Part shown: one piece after another, positions 47,352 to 58,727 of the stretch
Layout of the letters: each line of letters starts with the position of its first letter
Numbering within the stretch: position 1 is the stretch's first letter
Source of the DNA: Cycas panzhihuaensis
Lineage: Eukaryota; Cycadophyta
Direction: 5' to 3'
DNA: 64,000 bases
Assembly (NCBI GenBank): GCA_023213395.1
Contig: CM041465.1
Coordinates: 11,408,001 to 11,472,000 of the forward strand
Made by a program: the position numbers and the translations under genes
Notes under the pieces: generated by a model
Databases searched by the model: none
Told to the model about the DNA's origin: nothing
Seen by the model: the letters and a program-made list of their open reading frames with translations, nothing else

Positions 47352-48550
47352 TTAAGCTTTCATTCTTTGATGAATAACCTGCAGTAACTCCTGTTCCACC
47401 TCCTACTACACAAAATGTTCCTGCAATTCAATTGCCTCTATCAATGTCATATGCACTTGGTCCTACATTTGCACCTCTTGCCTCTACCTCAACATCCACT
47501 TCAACAATTTCTTTAGAAGATGTTCAAGGAGAGGTCACTCCAAGGCAACTTCCCAAATGGTACTTGCAGAAAACCTCTTCTATTCCATCACCACCACAAC
47601 AAACTATGAGGCAATCCAAATACATGCCATCCACCAACTTTGCCTTAATGGCAAAAGTTTTATTAGCTCCTGAACCTACCACTTTTGAAGAAGCTATTGC
47701 AGATCAAAAGTGGCAAGCAACCATGAATGAGGAGATAGGCTTCATTTTGCAAAACGACACTTGGGAGCTCGTTGAGCGACCTAATGGAAAGAAACCAATT
47801 AATTGCCAATGGATTTACAAGACAAAATTTCATGCAGATGGCTCCATTCAACACCACAAAGCGCAAGTGCCTGCCAAAGGTTTCAAACAAATTGAGGCAT
47901 TGGTTATGATGGCACATTTGCCCCTATTGCCAACATGACCATTGTTAGGCTTGTTTTGGCATTAGCAACTCAGTACAATTGGCCTGTCTTCTAAATGGAT
48001 GTGACAAGTGCTTTCTTGAATGGTGACTTACAAGAGGAAGTATACCTAAATCAACCTCCTAGCTATGTTGTTCATGGAAAAGAACATCTAGTCTAAAAGT
48101 CGAAGAAAGCTCTTTATGGCCTTAAGCAATCACCTCGTGCTTGGTATGCAAAGATAGATGAGTACTTTTAGAAACATGGACTTGTACGTTCATCCTTAGA
48201 TCCTAATTTGTGTATCAGGATCTAAGATAATTTAATCACTCTGGTTGTGTTGTATGTTGATGATTTGTTAATAACATATAATGACACAGAGTGGATTTCA
48301 TAGCTCCAAGGAGAATTAAATAGCAACTTTAAGATGACTAACCTTGGGTTACTTCATTACTTTTTTAGCATGGAAGCCTAGCAACAGCCAGGCCACATCT
48401 TCCTTTCACAATCCAAATATGCAAGGGAGATCCTTCAGAAGTTCAAAATGGAGAAATATAAACCATTGCCAACTCTTATGGAGATTAGACTTAAGATGGA
48501 TACAGATAAACATGGTAAACACACGGATCCCACTTTGTATAGACAGTTTA
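47352..48550 (+). pseudogene. RT of element A (broken), cut by element C
   Basis: After a frame change, ATMNEEIGFILQNDTWELVE (about 47720-47770) starts the copia RT. It continues with MDVTSAFLNGDLQEEVY, KKALYGLKQSPRAWY and the intact YVDD (48253-48264). Stops are frequent and typically replace Trp or Gln codons. The sequence stops at DPTLYRQ (48526-48546), where element C is inserted, and continues at 52418 with LVEKLIN. Confidence 0.87.
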
Positions 48551-48909
48551 TGTTGGAGCAATAGATCTAGGTTGCCCACTCTAACACTTCACAATGGCAA
48601 ACATGAATGGAGACAAAAGCAAGAATGCACTCAAGATACAAGAGGCAAATTTGAGAGCCCAAAAGAGGAGATGAGATCACTAACTCATTCCTTTGGATTT
48701 CACCTTTTATTGATAAGAGAATTTGATTAGGGTTTTCCCGCCTAAACAAATTCATATGAAACTTAAGTGAAATTACATAAATGCACATAGAGTGCATTTC
48801 ACTTAAGTAAGCATTATAACATTACATTAGAGTCACTTTTCCTAAGTTATGAAATTACTCTTATTAATCTAATTCTAATGCAAATGATCTTAGACATTAA
48901 CACCTTTCA
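48551..48909 (-). repeat. 3' LTR of element C
   Basis: 359 bp, TGTTGGAGCAAT to CACCTTTCA on the plus strand, followed by the polypurine complement ATCCCCCCCTTAA. Confidence 0.9.
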
Positions 48910-49393
48910 ATCCCCCCCTTAATGGTGGAAGGTCATTTTGGCCTATTCTGATCTATTCTATTAGGTCTTCATTTGAGCCCCATTATTACATTGAAAAAAA
49001 ATCCTATGTGCTACATGACACTTTTGTGCGAAAACCCTTAGGGGAATAAAAACCCACGAATTTATTTGGACTAACAATTTTGGCTCAGGCGATTCTTTGA
49101 ATGTAGCCAAGTAGTACAATATATTTGCAATTAAGTATGTTGAGTCTCCATATACCATTTCGTCATCCCCCATGCTCTTTCGGGTTTTCATAGGTTCTGA
49201 GTTTTGAAACTGGCACCACCCTTATCCTTTCGCGCCCTCAAGGGATTTTCACGAATGGGATAGAGTAGAGACTTACTTAGGTCCTTCCACGCCCATAACA
49301 GGTTTTCACAAATAAGATTGAGTATGATGTTCCTATCATCATCTCCTCCTATTAGTTGGAGATGGAGGCCTGAAGGCCGAGCTACTTTCTAAA
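48910..49393 (-). other. 3' untranslated part of element C
   Basis: Non-coding stretch between the RNase H stop and the 3' LTR, similar to 53112-53544 in element D. Confidence 0.65.
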
Positions 49394-51594
49394 CTATTCA
49401 AACTTCACCCTTTGCAGTGGGTTGGTGAAGATATTGGCCACTTGATCTGTTGTTGGGCAGTAATCCAGTTGAATCGTGCCGTCTTGAACAAGTTGTTGAA
49501 TCCTGTGGACTTTTGTACTGATATGTTTGGTACGATCGTGAAATTCAGGATTCTTAGCCATGTAGATCGCAAACTGATTATCCACACGAAGGTTGGTACG
49601 ACTTGTCTAGGTGATATTTAATGTCTTTAATAATTTTCTTAGCCATATCACCTCTTTGCTAGTCTCAGAAGCAACAATATATTTAGCTTCAGCAATTGAG
49701 TCTACAGCTATCTTTTGTCGTCTGGATCTCCATGATATTGGTGTTGTTCCAAGAAACATTATGTACCCAGATGTGGATCTCCTATGTCTTTGTCTCCAAC
49801 AAAGTCCAAGTCTGTGTATGCATATAATTTGAATTCTGAATTGGGTTCATACAACAGATCATATTTACAGGTCGTCTTAAGGTACCCCAACACCCGCCCT
49901 GCTGCCTGCCAATGATTCTGCTTGGGATTTGTCATGTAGCGAGCAAGAATGCCAACAGAGTGTGCAATATCAGGTCTTGTATTAGTAATATAGATGAGAC
50001 TACCTACAAGTTGCCTATAAAGTGTTACGTTTGCCTCTCGATCATTGGCATCAATTGTCAGTTTGACGTTTGGTTCCATTGAGTGGCTATTGGTCGAACA
50101 TCTTCCAACCTAAATCTTGTTAAAAGATCGTTGATGTATTTTTCTTGAGAAAGAAAGATCTGGCCATCTTTCTGAGTAACCTCAATCCCCAAGTAGTATT
50201 TCATCAACCCAAGGTTGGACAATTCGAACGTTTTTGCCAAATTCTTCTTTAGCTGACTAATTGCATGTTCACTATTACTCATTATAAGCATGTCGTCCAC
50301 AAAGATTAAGAGATAAGTGACTTTATCATTTTCATGTTTGATGAACAATGTTGCATCAATATCTTGGTAGTCACAAACCTTATATCCAAGTTGCCTCATT
50401 CTCTCTGACAACTTGGTGAACCAAGTACAAGGGGCTTATTTAAGGCCGTCCAAAAATTTCATGAATATGCACACCTTATGCTCTTGTCCAGCAATCTCAC
50501 ATCCTTCAAGTTGAGCCATGTAGATTTCTTCTTCAAGATCCCTGTTGAGGAATGTTACAAGCTAATGAATCTTCTAGCCCTATTGAACTGCCAAGGCCAC
50601 AAGAGTTCTGATTGTGGGCCATTTGGTCGTAGGTGCAAGGACCTCAGCGCAATCGATGCCTTCCTTTTGGGTGAATCCCTTTACTACCAACCTCGCCTTG
50701 TGTTTGTCACGGGTGTCATCAAATTTGTATTTGTTTTTGAACACCCATTTGTTTCTTACTACCTTCCTTCCCAAAGGTAGATCTATGAGCTCCCAAGTAC
50801 CATTTTTTATCAAGGATTGATATTCCTCGTTCATTGCATTTCTCCAAGCTACATGTTTTACAGCTTCTTGGTATGTGATAGGCTCTTCATTGCTGGCAAG
50901 GTGCAATTACGTCCGTTCAAGCTCTGTAGGAAGTGTGCTTTGCTCCTTTGCCTTTAGGGCACCACTTCAGGTGCCAATTTTGCCTACCTCATCAGGTCTT
51001 AGATCCTTGTTCAACTGGTAGGCTTCACGAAAACCTTTAGTTGGAAATGAAGTTTTCATTTCCATAACTTCTTGGTCCTTGTTTTGATCCTGGAATGGAT
51101 CATAAGAGATTTAAGGAATGGAGAACGTCGACACTGGTGGAGAAGATGGCCCCACCACTGAAGAAGGTGACGAGGGTCCTTGAGCAATTCCTTTGCCTTT
51201 GTAATCAAGGTTGTTTTCCAAAGGAGCTGGATTAATGCTAATTGGTGTCGAGTCTGTGTCCTCCGTGGCTCTATTGTCAGATTCCAAGATTTTGAGTATC
51301 TTTTCCATGGACATTGTTGTAGCGATGAGTGGGAGCTTTGGAATCAAGCTGCAAGAGTTGTTCTTTTGTTTCTGCAAAGACCACATCCTGTGTAATAATG
51401 ATTTTCTTTAAAGTTTGTATGAAAACCTTGTACCCTTTCTTGTTCATTGGGTACCCTACAAAGATGCCTTTCAAAGCTCGCGACTGGAGCTTGTTTCTAT
51501 GCTCATCCAGAATGTGAGCATAACGGGTAGATCCGAATATTTTGAAGTAGTTAACAGTGGGGGTCTGTCCTGTCCATCTCTCATTTGGAGACAA
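49394..51594 (-). pseudogene. Integrase C-terminus, RT and RNase H of element C (broken)
   Basis: From right to left: MSPNERWTGQTPTVNYFKIF (IN C-terminal region, 51277-51594), a Ser/Pro-rich linker (51111-51386), and RT start NEEYQSLIKNGTWELIDLP (50580-50906). RT with the intact FVDDML and YYLGIEVTQ lies at 50058-50411. VGSLIYITNTRPDIAHSVG is at 49759-50079, and the RNase H end with FHDRTKHIS and DYCPTTDQVANIFTNPL at 49394-49585. Most of the RT segment before FVDD and of RNase H is broken by stops or shifts. Confidence 0.85.
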
Positions 51595-52052
51595 ACCGAG
51601 ATGAGATGGACTTATATTGTTTAGTCTCGAAATCTCACATCGCTTTAGTAGTGAAAAATGATCACCATGTAGGGGCTACTTCACCTACAAAATTTAGCAG
51701 TAATCTGAACACTTTGATTTTTTTGACTTTTTGTGTCAAATACTATTCAGATCTATAAAAAATGTTGAAAACTTGTTGATTTCAGCCTTAAATCAGCTTC
51801 AATGTGTAGTTGAAAGCATGCACAAAGTTTTCCTCTCATTGTGCCTACAATATTGCACTTGGATATGAGGGAAATACAAGAAATATTTGTAGATTCTATA
51901 AAAAATAAGAGTTCTTTTGCATGTAAATATTTGCAAAAAAAAAAAAATTGTAAAAATATAATACTCAACTCTCACTTCCCATGAAGAGGTGAAGGAGAGG
52001 AGATTGTTTCTTGGTCTCCTTACAAGTGAGTGTGGTGAGGCAACACAACAAA
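51595..52052 (-). other. Leader of element C
   Basis: 458 bp between the PBS and the first pol remnant. Gag through the integrase core has been lost by an internal deletion ending near 51594. Confidence 0.7.
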
Positions 52053-52064
52053 GCTTCGATACCA
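52053..52064 (-). promoter_or_regulatory. Primer-binding site of element C
   Basis: The plus strand reads GCTTCGATACCA, complement of TGGTATCGAAGC, two bases inside the 5' LTR. This is a tRNA-Met PBS variant. Confidence 0.85.
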
Positions 52065-52066
52065 CT

Positions 52067-52417
52067 TGTTGGAGCAATGAATCTAAGTTGCCCACTTCAC
52101 AATGGCAAACATGAATGGAGACAAAAGCAAGAATGCATTCAAGATACAAGAGGCAAATTTGAGAGTTCAAAAGAGCAAATGAGGTCACTAACTCATTCCA
52201 TTGGATTTCACCTTTTATTGATAAGAGAAATTGATTAGGGTTTTCTCGCCCAAACAAATTCACATGAAACTTAAGTGAAATTACATAGATGCACATAAAG
52301 TGCATTTCACTTAAGTGAGCATTATAACATTACATTAGAGCCACTTTTCCTAAGTTATGAAATGACTCTTATTAATCTAATTCTAATGCAAATGACCTTA
52401 GGCATTAACACCTTTTA
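52067..52417 (-). repeat. 5' LTR of element C
   Basis: 351 bp, TGTTGGAGCAAT to CACCTTTTA on the plus strand. The final CA has become TA. Confidence 0.9.
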
Positions 52418-52817
52418 GCTTGTGGAGAAATTAATTAATCTCACACATACTCGACCTGATATTTCATATGTTGTTGGGACCTACTCGAGGTTTATGACTC
52501 AACCCAAGATTTCGACACTAGCAAGAAGCTATGAAGATCCTAACATATCTTCGAGGTTCACTTCAGTTTGGGCTTGATTACTGCTAGATGGACAATCCTA
52601 CTTTGGTAGGTTACACAAATGTTGATTGCGTTGGTTGCAAGGAAATTTGTAGATTGACTTCAAGCTACTGCTTTAACTTGGGTTCTGCCTCTATTTCTTA
52701 GAGTTGTAAAAAATAACCAAACGTTACCTCATCCTCCATCGAAGCAAAATACAAAGATGCAGTTAGTGCAACTACTAAAGCTATATAGCTTAGAAGGATT
52801 CTTGAAAAACGTGGTAT
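52418..52817 (+). pseudogene. RT/RNase H segment of element A between C and D
   Basis: Starts LVEKLINLTHTRPDISYVVG, directly continuing the RT cut at 48550. It runs, with frame changes, to a copia RNase H segment ending near ILEKRG at about 52812, where element D interrupts it. The continuation is at 63106. Confidence 0.85.
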
Positions 52818-53111
52818 TGAAAAGAGTGGATCTATCCTTCATCTCCATGCACTAAACACAAAGGCAAATATGGGAGCAAGAGAGACTTGAGAGAAAGAAA
52901 GTAGCTCTCACAAAATGGGGAGGTAAAAATGAGCCTCCTCCATTGAGCTTTTACTTTTATATTGAGAAAGGGAGCATTAGAGTTAGGTGAAATGAAATTA
53001 CACATAATGCACATGAAAGCGCATTTCACTTGAGTGATCTAATTTAAAGTTCACTTAAGACCCTTTTTAGAATCAACTAATGTAATGACCTTGTGACATT
53101 AACCATTTTCA
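52818..53111 (-). repeat. 3' LTR of element D
   Basis: 294 bp; plus strand TGAAAAGAGTGG to CCATTTTCA, then the polypurine complement ATCTCCCCCTTAA. A reversed TATA (ACTTTTATATTG) lies near 52950. Confidence 0.92.
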
Positions 53112-53544
53112 ATCTCCCCCTTAATGGTAGAAGGTCATTTCATCATATTTTATTCTATCCTATGAGGTCTTCATTTGAGCCTCTTACAAAGCAAACTACT
53201 ATGACACTTTTGTGGGAAACCCTCATGGGGAAAAAAATCCACAGATTTTCTAATCTGCTAACCTGGCTCAGGCGTCTCTTTAAATGAAGCCAGATAGCCA
53301 ATCAGTACAATGAATTTTGTAGTTGAAATCTACTGAGTCTCCATATACCATTTGGTCATCCCCCATGCCCTTTCGGGTTTTCACAGGTTCCGATTTTCCA
53401 AAATGATACAACCCTTATCCTTTCATGCCTACAAGGGGTTTTCACGAATGGGATAGGGCAGAGACTTACTCTCGTCCTTCTACACCCACAAGGGGATTTC
53501 ACGAATAAGACAGAGTATGATGGTCCTATTATCAACTCCTTCAA
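53112..53544 (-). other. 3' untranslated part of element D
   Basis: Non-coding between the RNase H stop and the 3' LTR, with repeated motifs around CACGAATGGGATAG/CACGAATAAGACAG (about 53435 and 53500). Confidence 0.65.
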
Positions 53545-54953
53545 TCAGTCGGAGATGGAGGCCCTAAGGCCGAGTTGCTTTCGAAATTGTTCAAACTTCA
53601 CCCTCTTCAGTGGTTTGGTGAAGATATCGGGCACTTGATCTGCTATGGGGTAGTACTCCAGTTGAATTGTGCCATCATGAACTAGTTTTCTAATCCTGTG
53701 GACTTTCGTACTTATATGTTTGGTACGATCATGAAATACAGGATTTTTAGCCATTTGGATTGTAGATTGATTATCTACATGTAAGCTAGTAGAACTTGTT
53801 TTGGTGGCATTTAATGTATTCAACAATTTTCTAAACCATATCACCTCCTTGCTTGTCTCAGAAGTAGCAATATATTCAACTTCGGCAGTTGAGTCTGCAA
53901 CTATCTTCTGTTGGTCAGATCTCCATGATATTGGTGTTGTTCCAAGAAATGTTACGTACCCAGATGTAGATCTTCTTGTGTCTTTATCTCCAGCAAAGTC
54001 TGAGTCTATGTATGTATAAAGCTTAAATTCTGCATTGGGTTTATACAACAGACCATATTTGTTGGTCGTCTTCAGGTACCTCAACACTCGTATTGCAGCT
54101 TGCCAGTGATTCTGCTTATAGGATTTGTCATGAATCTTGCAAGAACACCGACAGAGTGTGCAATATCCGGCCTTGTATTAGTAGTATAGATGAGACTACC
54201 TACAAGTTGCATGTAGAGTGTTGCGTCTACCTCTCTAGTGTCACTATCAGCTGAGAGTTTAATATTAGGTTCCATAGGTGTATCCATTGGTCGAGCACCT
54301 TCCAAATGAAACTTTGTCAGAAGATCGTTGATATATTTTTCTTGGGAGACCAAGATTTTGCCATTCTTTTGAGTTACTTCAATTCCCAAGTAATATTTCA
54401 TCAACCCGAGGTCAGACAATTCAAAAGTTTTAGCAAGGTCCTTCTTCAGTTGGCTAATTACCTATTTACCATTCCACGTTATTAGTATATCGTCCACAAA
54501 GATTAAGAGGTAAGTGACTTTATCATTTTGGCGTTTGATGAATAATGTTGCATCAATATCTTGATAGTCACAAATCTCATATCCAAGTTGCCTCATTCTT
54601 TCAGACAACTTGGTAAACCAAGCACGAGGGGCTTGCTTTAGGTCGTACAAGGACTGTCTGAGCCTGCAAACCTTATGCTCCTGACCGACAATCTTATATC
54701 CTTCTGAACAAGCCATGTAAATTTCTTCTTTAAGGTCCCCATTAAGAAATGTGGTCTTAACATCGAGTTGGTGGATTTTCCAACCCTGTTGAGCAGCCAA
54801 GGCTATAAGAGTTCTGATTATAAGCCACTTAGTTGTAGGAGCAAAGATTTCAGTGTAGTCAATGCCTTCCCTTTGCGTGAATCCTTTTGCTACTAACCTC
54901 GCCTTGTGTTTTTCTAGGGTGCCATCTGATCTGTACTTGTTTTTTAACACCAT
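53545..54953 (-). pseudogene. RT and RNase H of element D (lightly broken)
   Basis: RT (54462-54953) has HKARLVAKGFTQREGIDYTE, HQLDVKTTFLNGDLKEEIYM, LKQAPRAW and the intact FVDDIL (about 54488-54502). A frame change joins 54081-54419 (MKYYLGIEVTQ, TNTRPDIAHSVG). RNase H (53545-54087) is nearly complete: DSDFAGDKDTRRSTSGYV, DSTAEVEYIATSE, LHVDNQSTIQMAKNP, FHDRTKHIS and a C-terminus ending at 53545. A stop after ILITWNGK and two shifts inactivate it. Confidence 0.88.
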
Positions 54954-56703
54954 TTATTTTGAACTACCTTTCTTCCAAGTGGTAGATCAACAAGCTCCCA
55001 TGTACCGTTCTTGATAAGAGATCGGTACTCTTCACTCATGGCATTTCTCCAAGCTGCATGCTTTACAGCTTCTTGGTACGTTAGGGGCTCTTCATTAAGA
55101 GCAAGGTGCAATTCTGCTGGTTCAAGCTCAACAGAAAGTGATTCATGCATCCTTGCTCTATGGGCACTTCTAGTGCCAATTTTGCCTACCTCATCTGGTC
55201 GCATGTCCTTGTGTAGCTGGTAGGCTTCACGAAAACCTCGAGTTAGGAATGGAGCTTTCATTTCCATAGCCTCTTGGTCTTTGTTTTGATCCTGAAATGG
55301 ATCACGTGAAATGTTTGGCACGAAGGAAGTTGACGATGCTGGAGAAGATGGGCCAGCTACAGATGTTGGAGAAGATGATCCTTCTGCTATGGCTTTTCCT
55401 TTGTCAACTTGGCTATTCGCAAATGATGGTGCTAGATGTGTACACATTGGTTGGGAGTCATAGCTTATATCCTCTGGGGCTCTATTATCAAATTCCAAGA
55501 TTTTGAGCAACTGTTGAACATCTCCTCCCCTAAATTTTGGAATCTGGACATCAAATTCAGTAGCATTATTAAATTGGTATGAAGGCGTCTTGGAATCAAT
55601 TCTGAGTAATTGATCTTCAGTCTCTGCAAAGATAACATCTCTAGTGATGATGATTTTGTGCTGTGAAGGTATGAAAACCTTGTACCCCTTTTTGTCTGTA
55701 AGGTATCTAACAAAGATGCCTTTGAGGGCTCTATCTTGGACCTTGTTTCTATGTTCCTCCAGAATGTGAGCATAACAAGTAGAGCAAAAAATTTTGAAGT
55801 GGGAGATAGAGGGGGTTTGTCCATACCACATTTCATGTGGAGAGGGGCCAAGCTTGGAGGGACTAACAGTGTTGATGCAATACACAGCAATTCAGATAAC
55901 CTTAGCCCAAAGATAGACAGGGATGTACAAGCAAACATAACACAAGCCATGTTTATGATGGTCCTATTCATGCGCTCGGCAAGTCCATTTTGTTGGGGTG
56001 TACTTGCAACAGTGGTCTGATGTTTGATTTCATGCTGACGTAGGTACGATTCGAACTCATTGGACGTGTACTCACCACTATTATCAGTCCTGAGTATTTT
56101 GATCTTGAAACCAGATTCATTTTCCACGCGGGCCTTGAAAGTTTGAAACAATGAAAAAACTTCATCTTTCTTTGCAAGAAAAGCAACCCATACTTTCTTG
56201 GTAAAATCATCAATGAAAGTAATATAGTACCATTTCTGTTTGAGAGAAGGGATGGGCATAAAACCGCATATATCTGAGTGTACAAGCTGCAAAGGTTAGC
56301 TAGATTTCCATTGACTACGAGGAAACGGTTGTCTTTGAGATTTGGCAATGATACATGCTTCGCATTTGAAGGGCTTAAAGGGGAACCTAAGCATACCAAG
56401 AAGAGTGGCATGTAGTTCTCTTAAACAATCAATTTTGATATGGCCCATACGAGCATGCCATAAGGCCACTTGGGACGATGTTTGAGGAGTCAGGGTTCTT
56501 GTAAAAGCAGAGTCATCATCAACATAGTTAGCTTCAAAGAATGGTGAGCCAGTTAAGCGAAAAAGCTTGCCATCAAGAATTCTGGTCATAACCATAGCAT
56601 TTGAAGGAGGGTGAATGACATAGAAAGTTTGATTATTTGCAGTTACACTTAGATCAAAACCACGAAAGACAAGGGTGGGCAGTGAGAGCAGGTTCTGCTT
56701 CAT
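54944..56703 (-). pseudogene. Integrase region and RT start of element D (broken)
   Basis: The gag-pre-integrase (LWHARMGHI, CEACIIAKSQ) is at 56296-56703. The integrase core (55465-56292) keeps all three acidic residues in context (LVHSDICG, LRTDNSGEY, NGLAERMNRT). A shift near 55860 leads to the IN C-terminus (TPSISHFKIF, ALKGIFVRY) and a Ser/Pro-rich linker. The RT start (NAMSEEYRSLIKNGTWELVD) is in 54944-55885. The DDE triad is intact, unlike in the other elements here, but frame breaks prevent a full protein. Confidence 0.88.
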
Positions 56704-56756
56704 AGCAGGAATATATAAAACTTCAACAAGGGTAAAATCTGGAAGGCCTGGGAGTT

Positions 56757-57273
56757 TCAGGCAAATAGTTCCAAGTCCTTCGACTGGCTTATAGATGATT
56801 TGTCAGCCATGTGTACAACACCGCGAACTTCAGAGTCAAAATCCTGAAAGAACTGGCGATGGCAAGTCATGTGTTGTGTTGCTCCAGTATCCATGATCCA
56901 AGATGAAGTACTTGAGGTGGCACTAATTGCAACTCCAAGTGGTGAAGGCAAAAGTGAATAAGCATAGCCACAATGAGCCTCAATATACTTAGTGGATCTA
57001 TCAACATCATTTGATGAAGTGGTCCTAATTCTTTGAAGGTGTGCATGAGCAAATTGCGTTTCACCAAAAGCATCTTCAAAAGAAATCTTCCTAATTCTTT
57101 GATAGCTTGGTAGTTTGTCGGTGGCAGTTCTGTAATTTTTCGCATAATGTCCTTTTCTATTACACTTTTGGCATATAATTATTTGATTTCCAGTCCCATA
57201 AGAAGTATTAATGGTTGGATTATCTCGATTCGGATCTAGGTCTAGGTTGATTATTTTGGCCTTGGCCTTGAGA
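56757..57273 (-). pseudogene. Gag C-terminus and protease of element D
   Basis: Starts at the E insertion site. It has a CCHC-like knuckle CQKCNRKGHYAKNY, with the last Cys replaced by Tyr. The protease follows with WIMDTGATQHMT, an intact D-T-G, then FFQDFDSEVRGVVHMAD. The frame ends at 56757 before the pre-integrase. The N-terminal part of gag is on the other side of E (59986-60787). Confidence 0.85.
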
Positions 57274-57278
57274 CAGTT

Positions 57279-57645
57279 TGTGAAGATTTTAACATGGAGA
57301 ACGCTCATCAACAGAAAGATTAATAACATCAACAGAGATTAACACAATATAATTAGAATGTATTATCATACCAAAAGCACCAAAGACTCAATATGAGCCT
57401 TGATGATGTGATGATGTTTACATACTACCTCAACCACCTTTATATACCAAAGAGGTGGGAGACTATTCAACACAAGTAATGCATGTGGGACAAATACCTT
57501 TGTCCTGACCAATAGCATTACACCACTAACTTGACCAATAAACTTATATCCTTTTACATGGTATTATAATGATCTTTTGACCCTAAGACTTAGGACTATC
57601 ACTTATTATTCTAGGACCCACACACATTAAACATTATTTTTAACA
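57279..57645 (-). repeat. Left LTR of element E
   Basis: TGTGAAGATTTT to TTTTTAACA on the plus strand, flanked on both sides by CAGTT, as a solo LTR would be. Confidence 0.9.
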
Positions 57646-57812
57646 CAGTTTTTGTTGGAGTTGAGGAGCCTATTGACCAAGAGGACGTTGTCCTTGTTGT
57701 CTATCTCTGCCTCTTCCACGGGAATTACCACCTCTGCGAGAGTATTGACCTTGAGTTTTGGTATAACAAAGATCTTCGCTTGTGTTGACCTTGAGTTTTG
57801 GTATAACAAAGT
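57646..57812 (-). repeat. Duplicated piece of element D gag inside E
   Basis: 57646 to about 57777 repeats 59981 to about 60112 (gag Arg/Gly-rich region encoding GRGRDRQQGQRPLGQ). The end of the piece is itself duplicated: CCTTGAGTTTTGGTATAAC occurs at about 57749 and 57789. Confidence 0.88.
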
Positions 57813-58366
57813 CCTGGTTAGAGTGGAGAACCCTTCGCTTGTGTGTCCAGGTATTTAGGGTTTGAGATGCACCAATTACTGGGAAAATTCCTGCCAAACA
57901 CCTGCTAAATTTGCACATTATGCGGTGAGTATGAACCTGTTTAGACCTCTACGACTCACTAGTCATGCAACAAATGCACATGAGAAAACCCTTTGAACAC
58001 CTCGAAAAACTGCTTAGGCAGTTAGTCACCAAACGTTTAGGCTCTGTGCCCTTAAGTGAGACTTCAAAGCTCCTCCTTATGCTTTTCTGGAGATAGGGTT
58101 ATCAATAATGACTGTCTATCGAAGGTCCCTGCCAAGATGAGATAAATCCTCGACAAGCTCTCAATATTTGCTAAGCTTGTCAGCGTCCTCTATGATGTGA
58201 GGTGGAAGTAAATCTCGCTTATGTTCCTTGGCAGAAGGCTCGGTGGGTAACGACTTGAAGAGAGGAGTCGGGGGGACTATGAACAGGTTTAAGCCAAAGA
58301 AGCAAAGCAACCAGTAAAAGCTTGACTTATATTCTATAAGCTAAACCAGCAAGTGCAGAAGAACTG

Positions 58367-58681
58367 TTGACCAGTGCGCGTAGGTCTCCCACATTGTGGC
58401 ACATACATAGAGTCTCTATCGCCAACTCTAGCTCCAAACCTGCATCTGGGATAGACTCTGTCTTGAATTACTTAGAGCAACAATGTCATCAACGATTCTT
58501 ACCTGCGCTTATTAGCACCATGGACGATTTCCAAAATCCCAGAGTGCAGGCACTTTCAGCTTCAGTGGCGCGTCTCCATTGCATATCGTTCTGTCTGGGG
58601 TTCCGCCCCTTCCTGGCTCTGCCCTGCTCACCGTCCGAGTCTGGGTTTCGAAACCCTAGCCACCTCGCGTCTTTGAACTGA
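58367..58681 (+). pseudogene. Importin-5-like fragment captured in element E
   Basis: A plus-strand reading frame, opposite to E, encodes RFLPALISTMDDFQNPRVQA (58491-58550). In memory this matches a HEAT-repeat segment of plant importin-5/karyopherin beta-3 (typically 'MDDFQNPRVQAHAA'). Similarity stops shortly after, at SASVARLHC, and the rest of the frame is unfamiliar, so one exon piece seems to be joined to other sequence. Importin-5 carries proteins into the nucleus; this fragment is far too short to do so. It is a gene scrap acquired by the retroelement or by later rearrangement. Confidence 0.55.
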
Positions 58682-58727
58682 ACCAGCGCTTCCTCTTCTC
58701 ACCAGTGGTACTCAACTTCAATAAAAA

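Larger units (their letters stand above)
48551..52417 (-). mobile_element. Copia element C (minus), internally deleted, inside A
   Basis: LTRs are 52067-52417 (5') and 48551-48909 (3'). The PBS complement is at 52053-52064 and a C-rich polypurine complement follows 48909. Only the integrase C-terminus, RT and RNase H remain; gag, protease and the integrase core are missing. The duplication has decayed: GTTTA (48546-48550) against GCTTG (52418-52422), differing by one C/T and one G/A. Proteins are close to those of element D, so C and D are one lineage. Confidence 0.88.
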
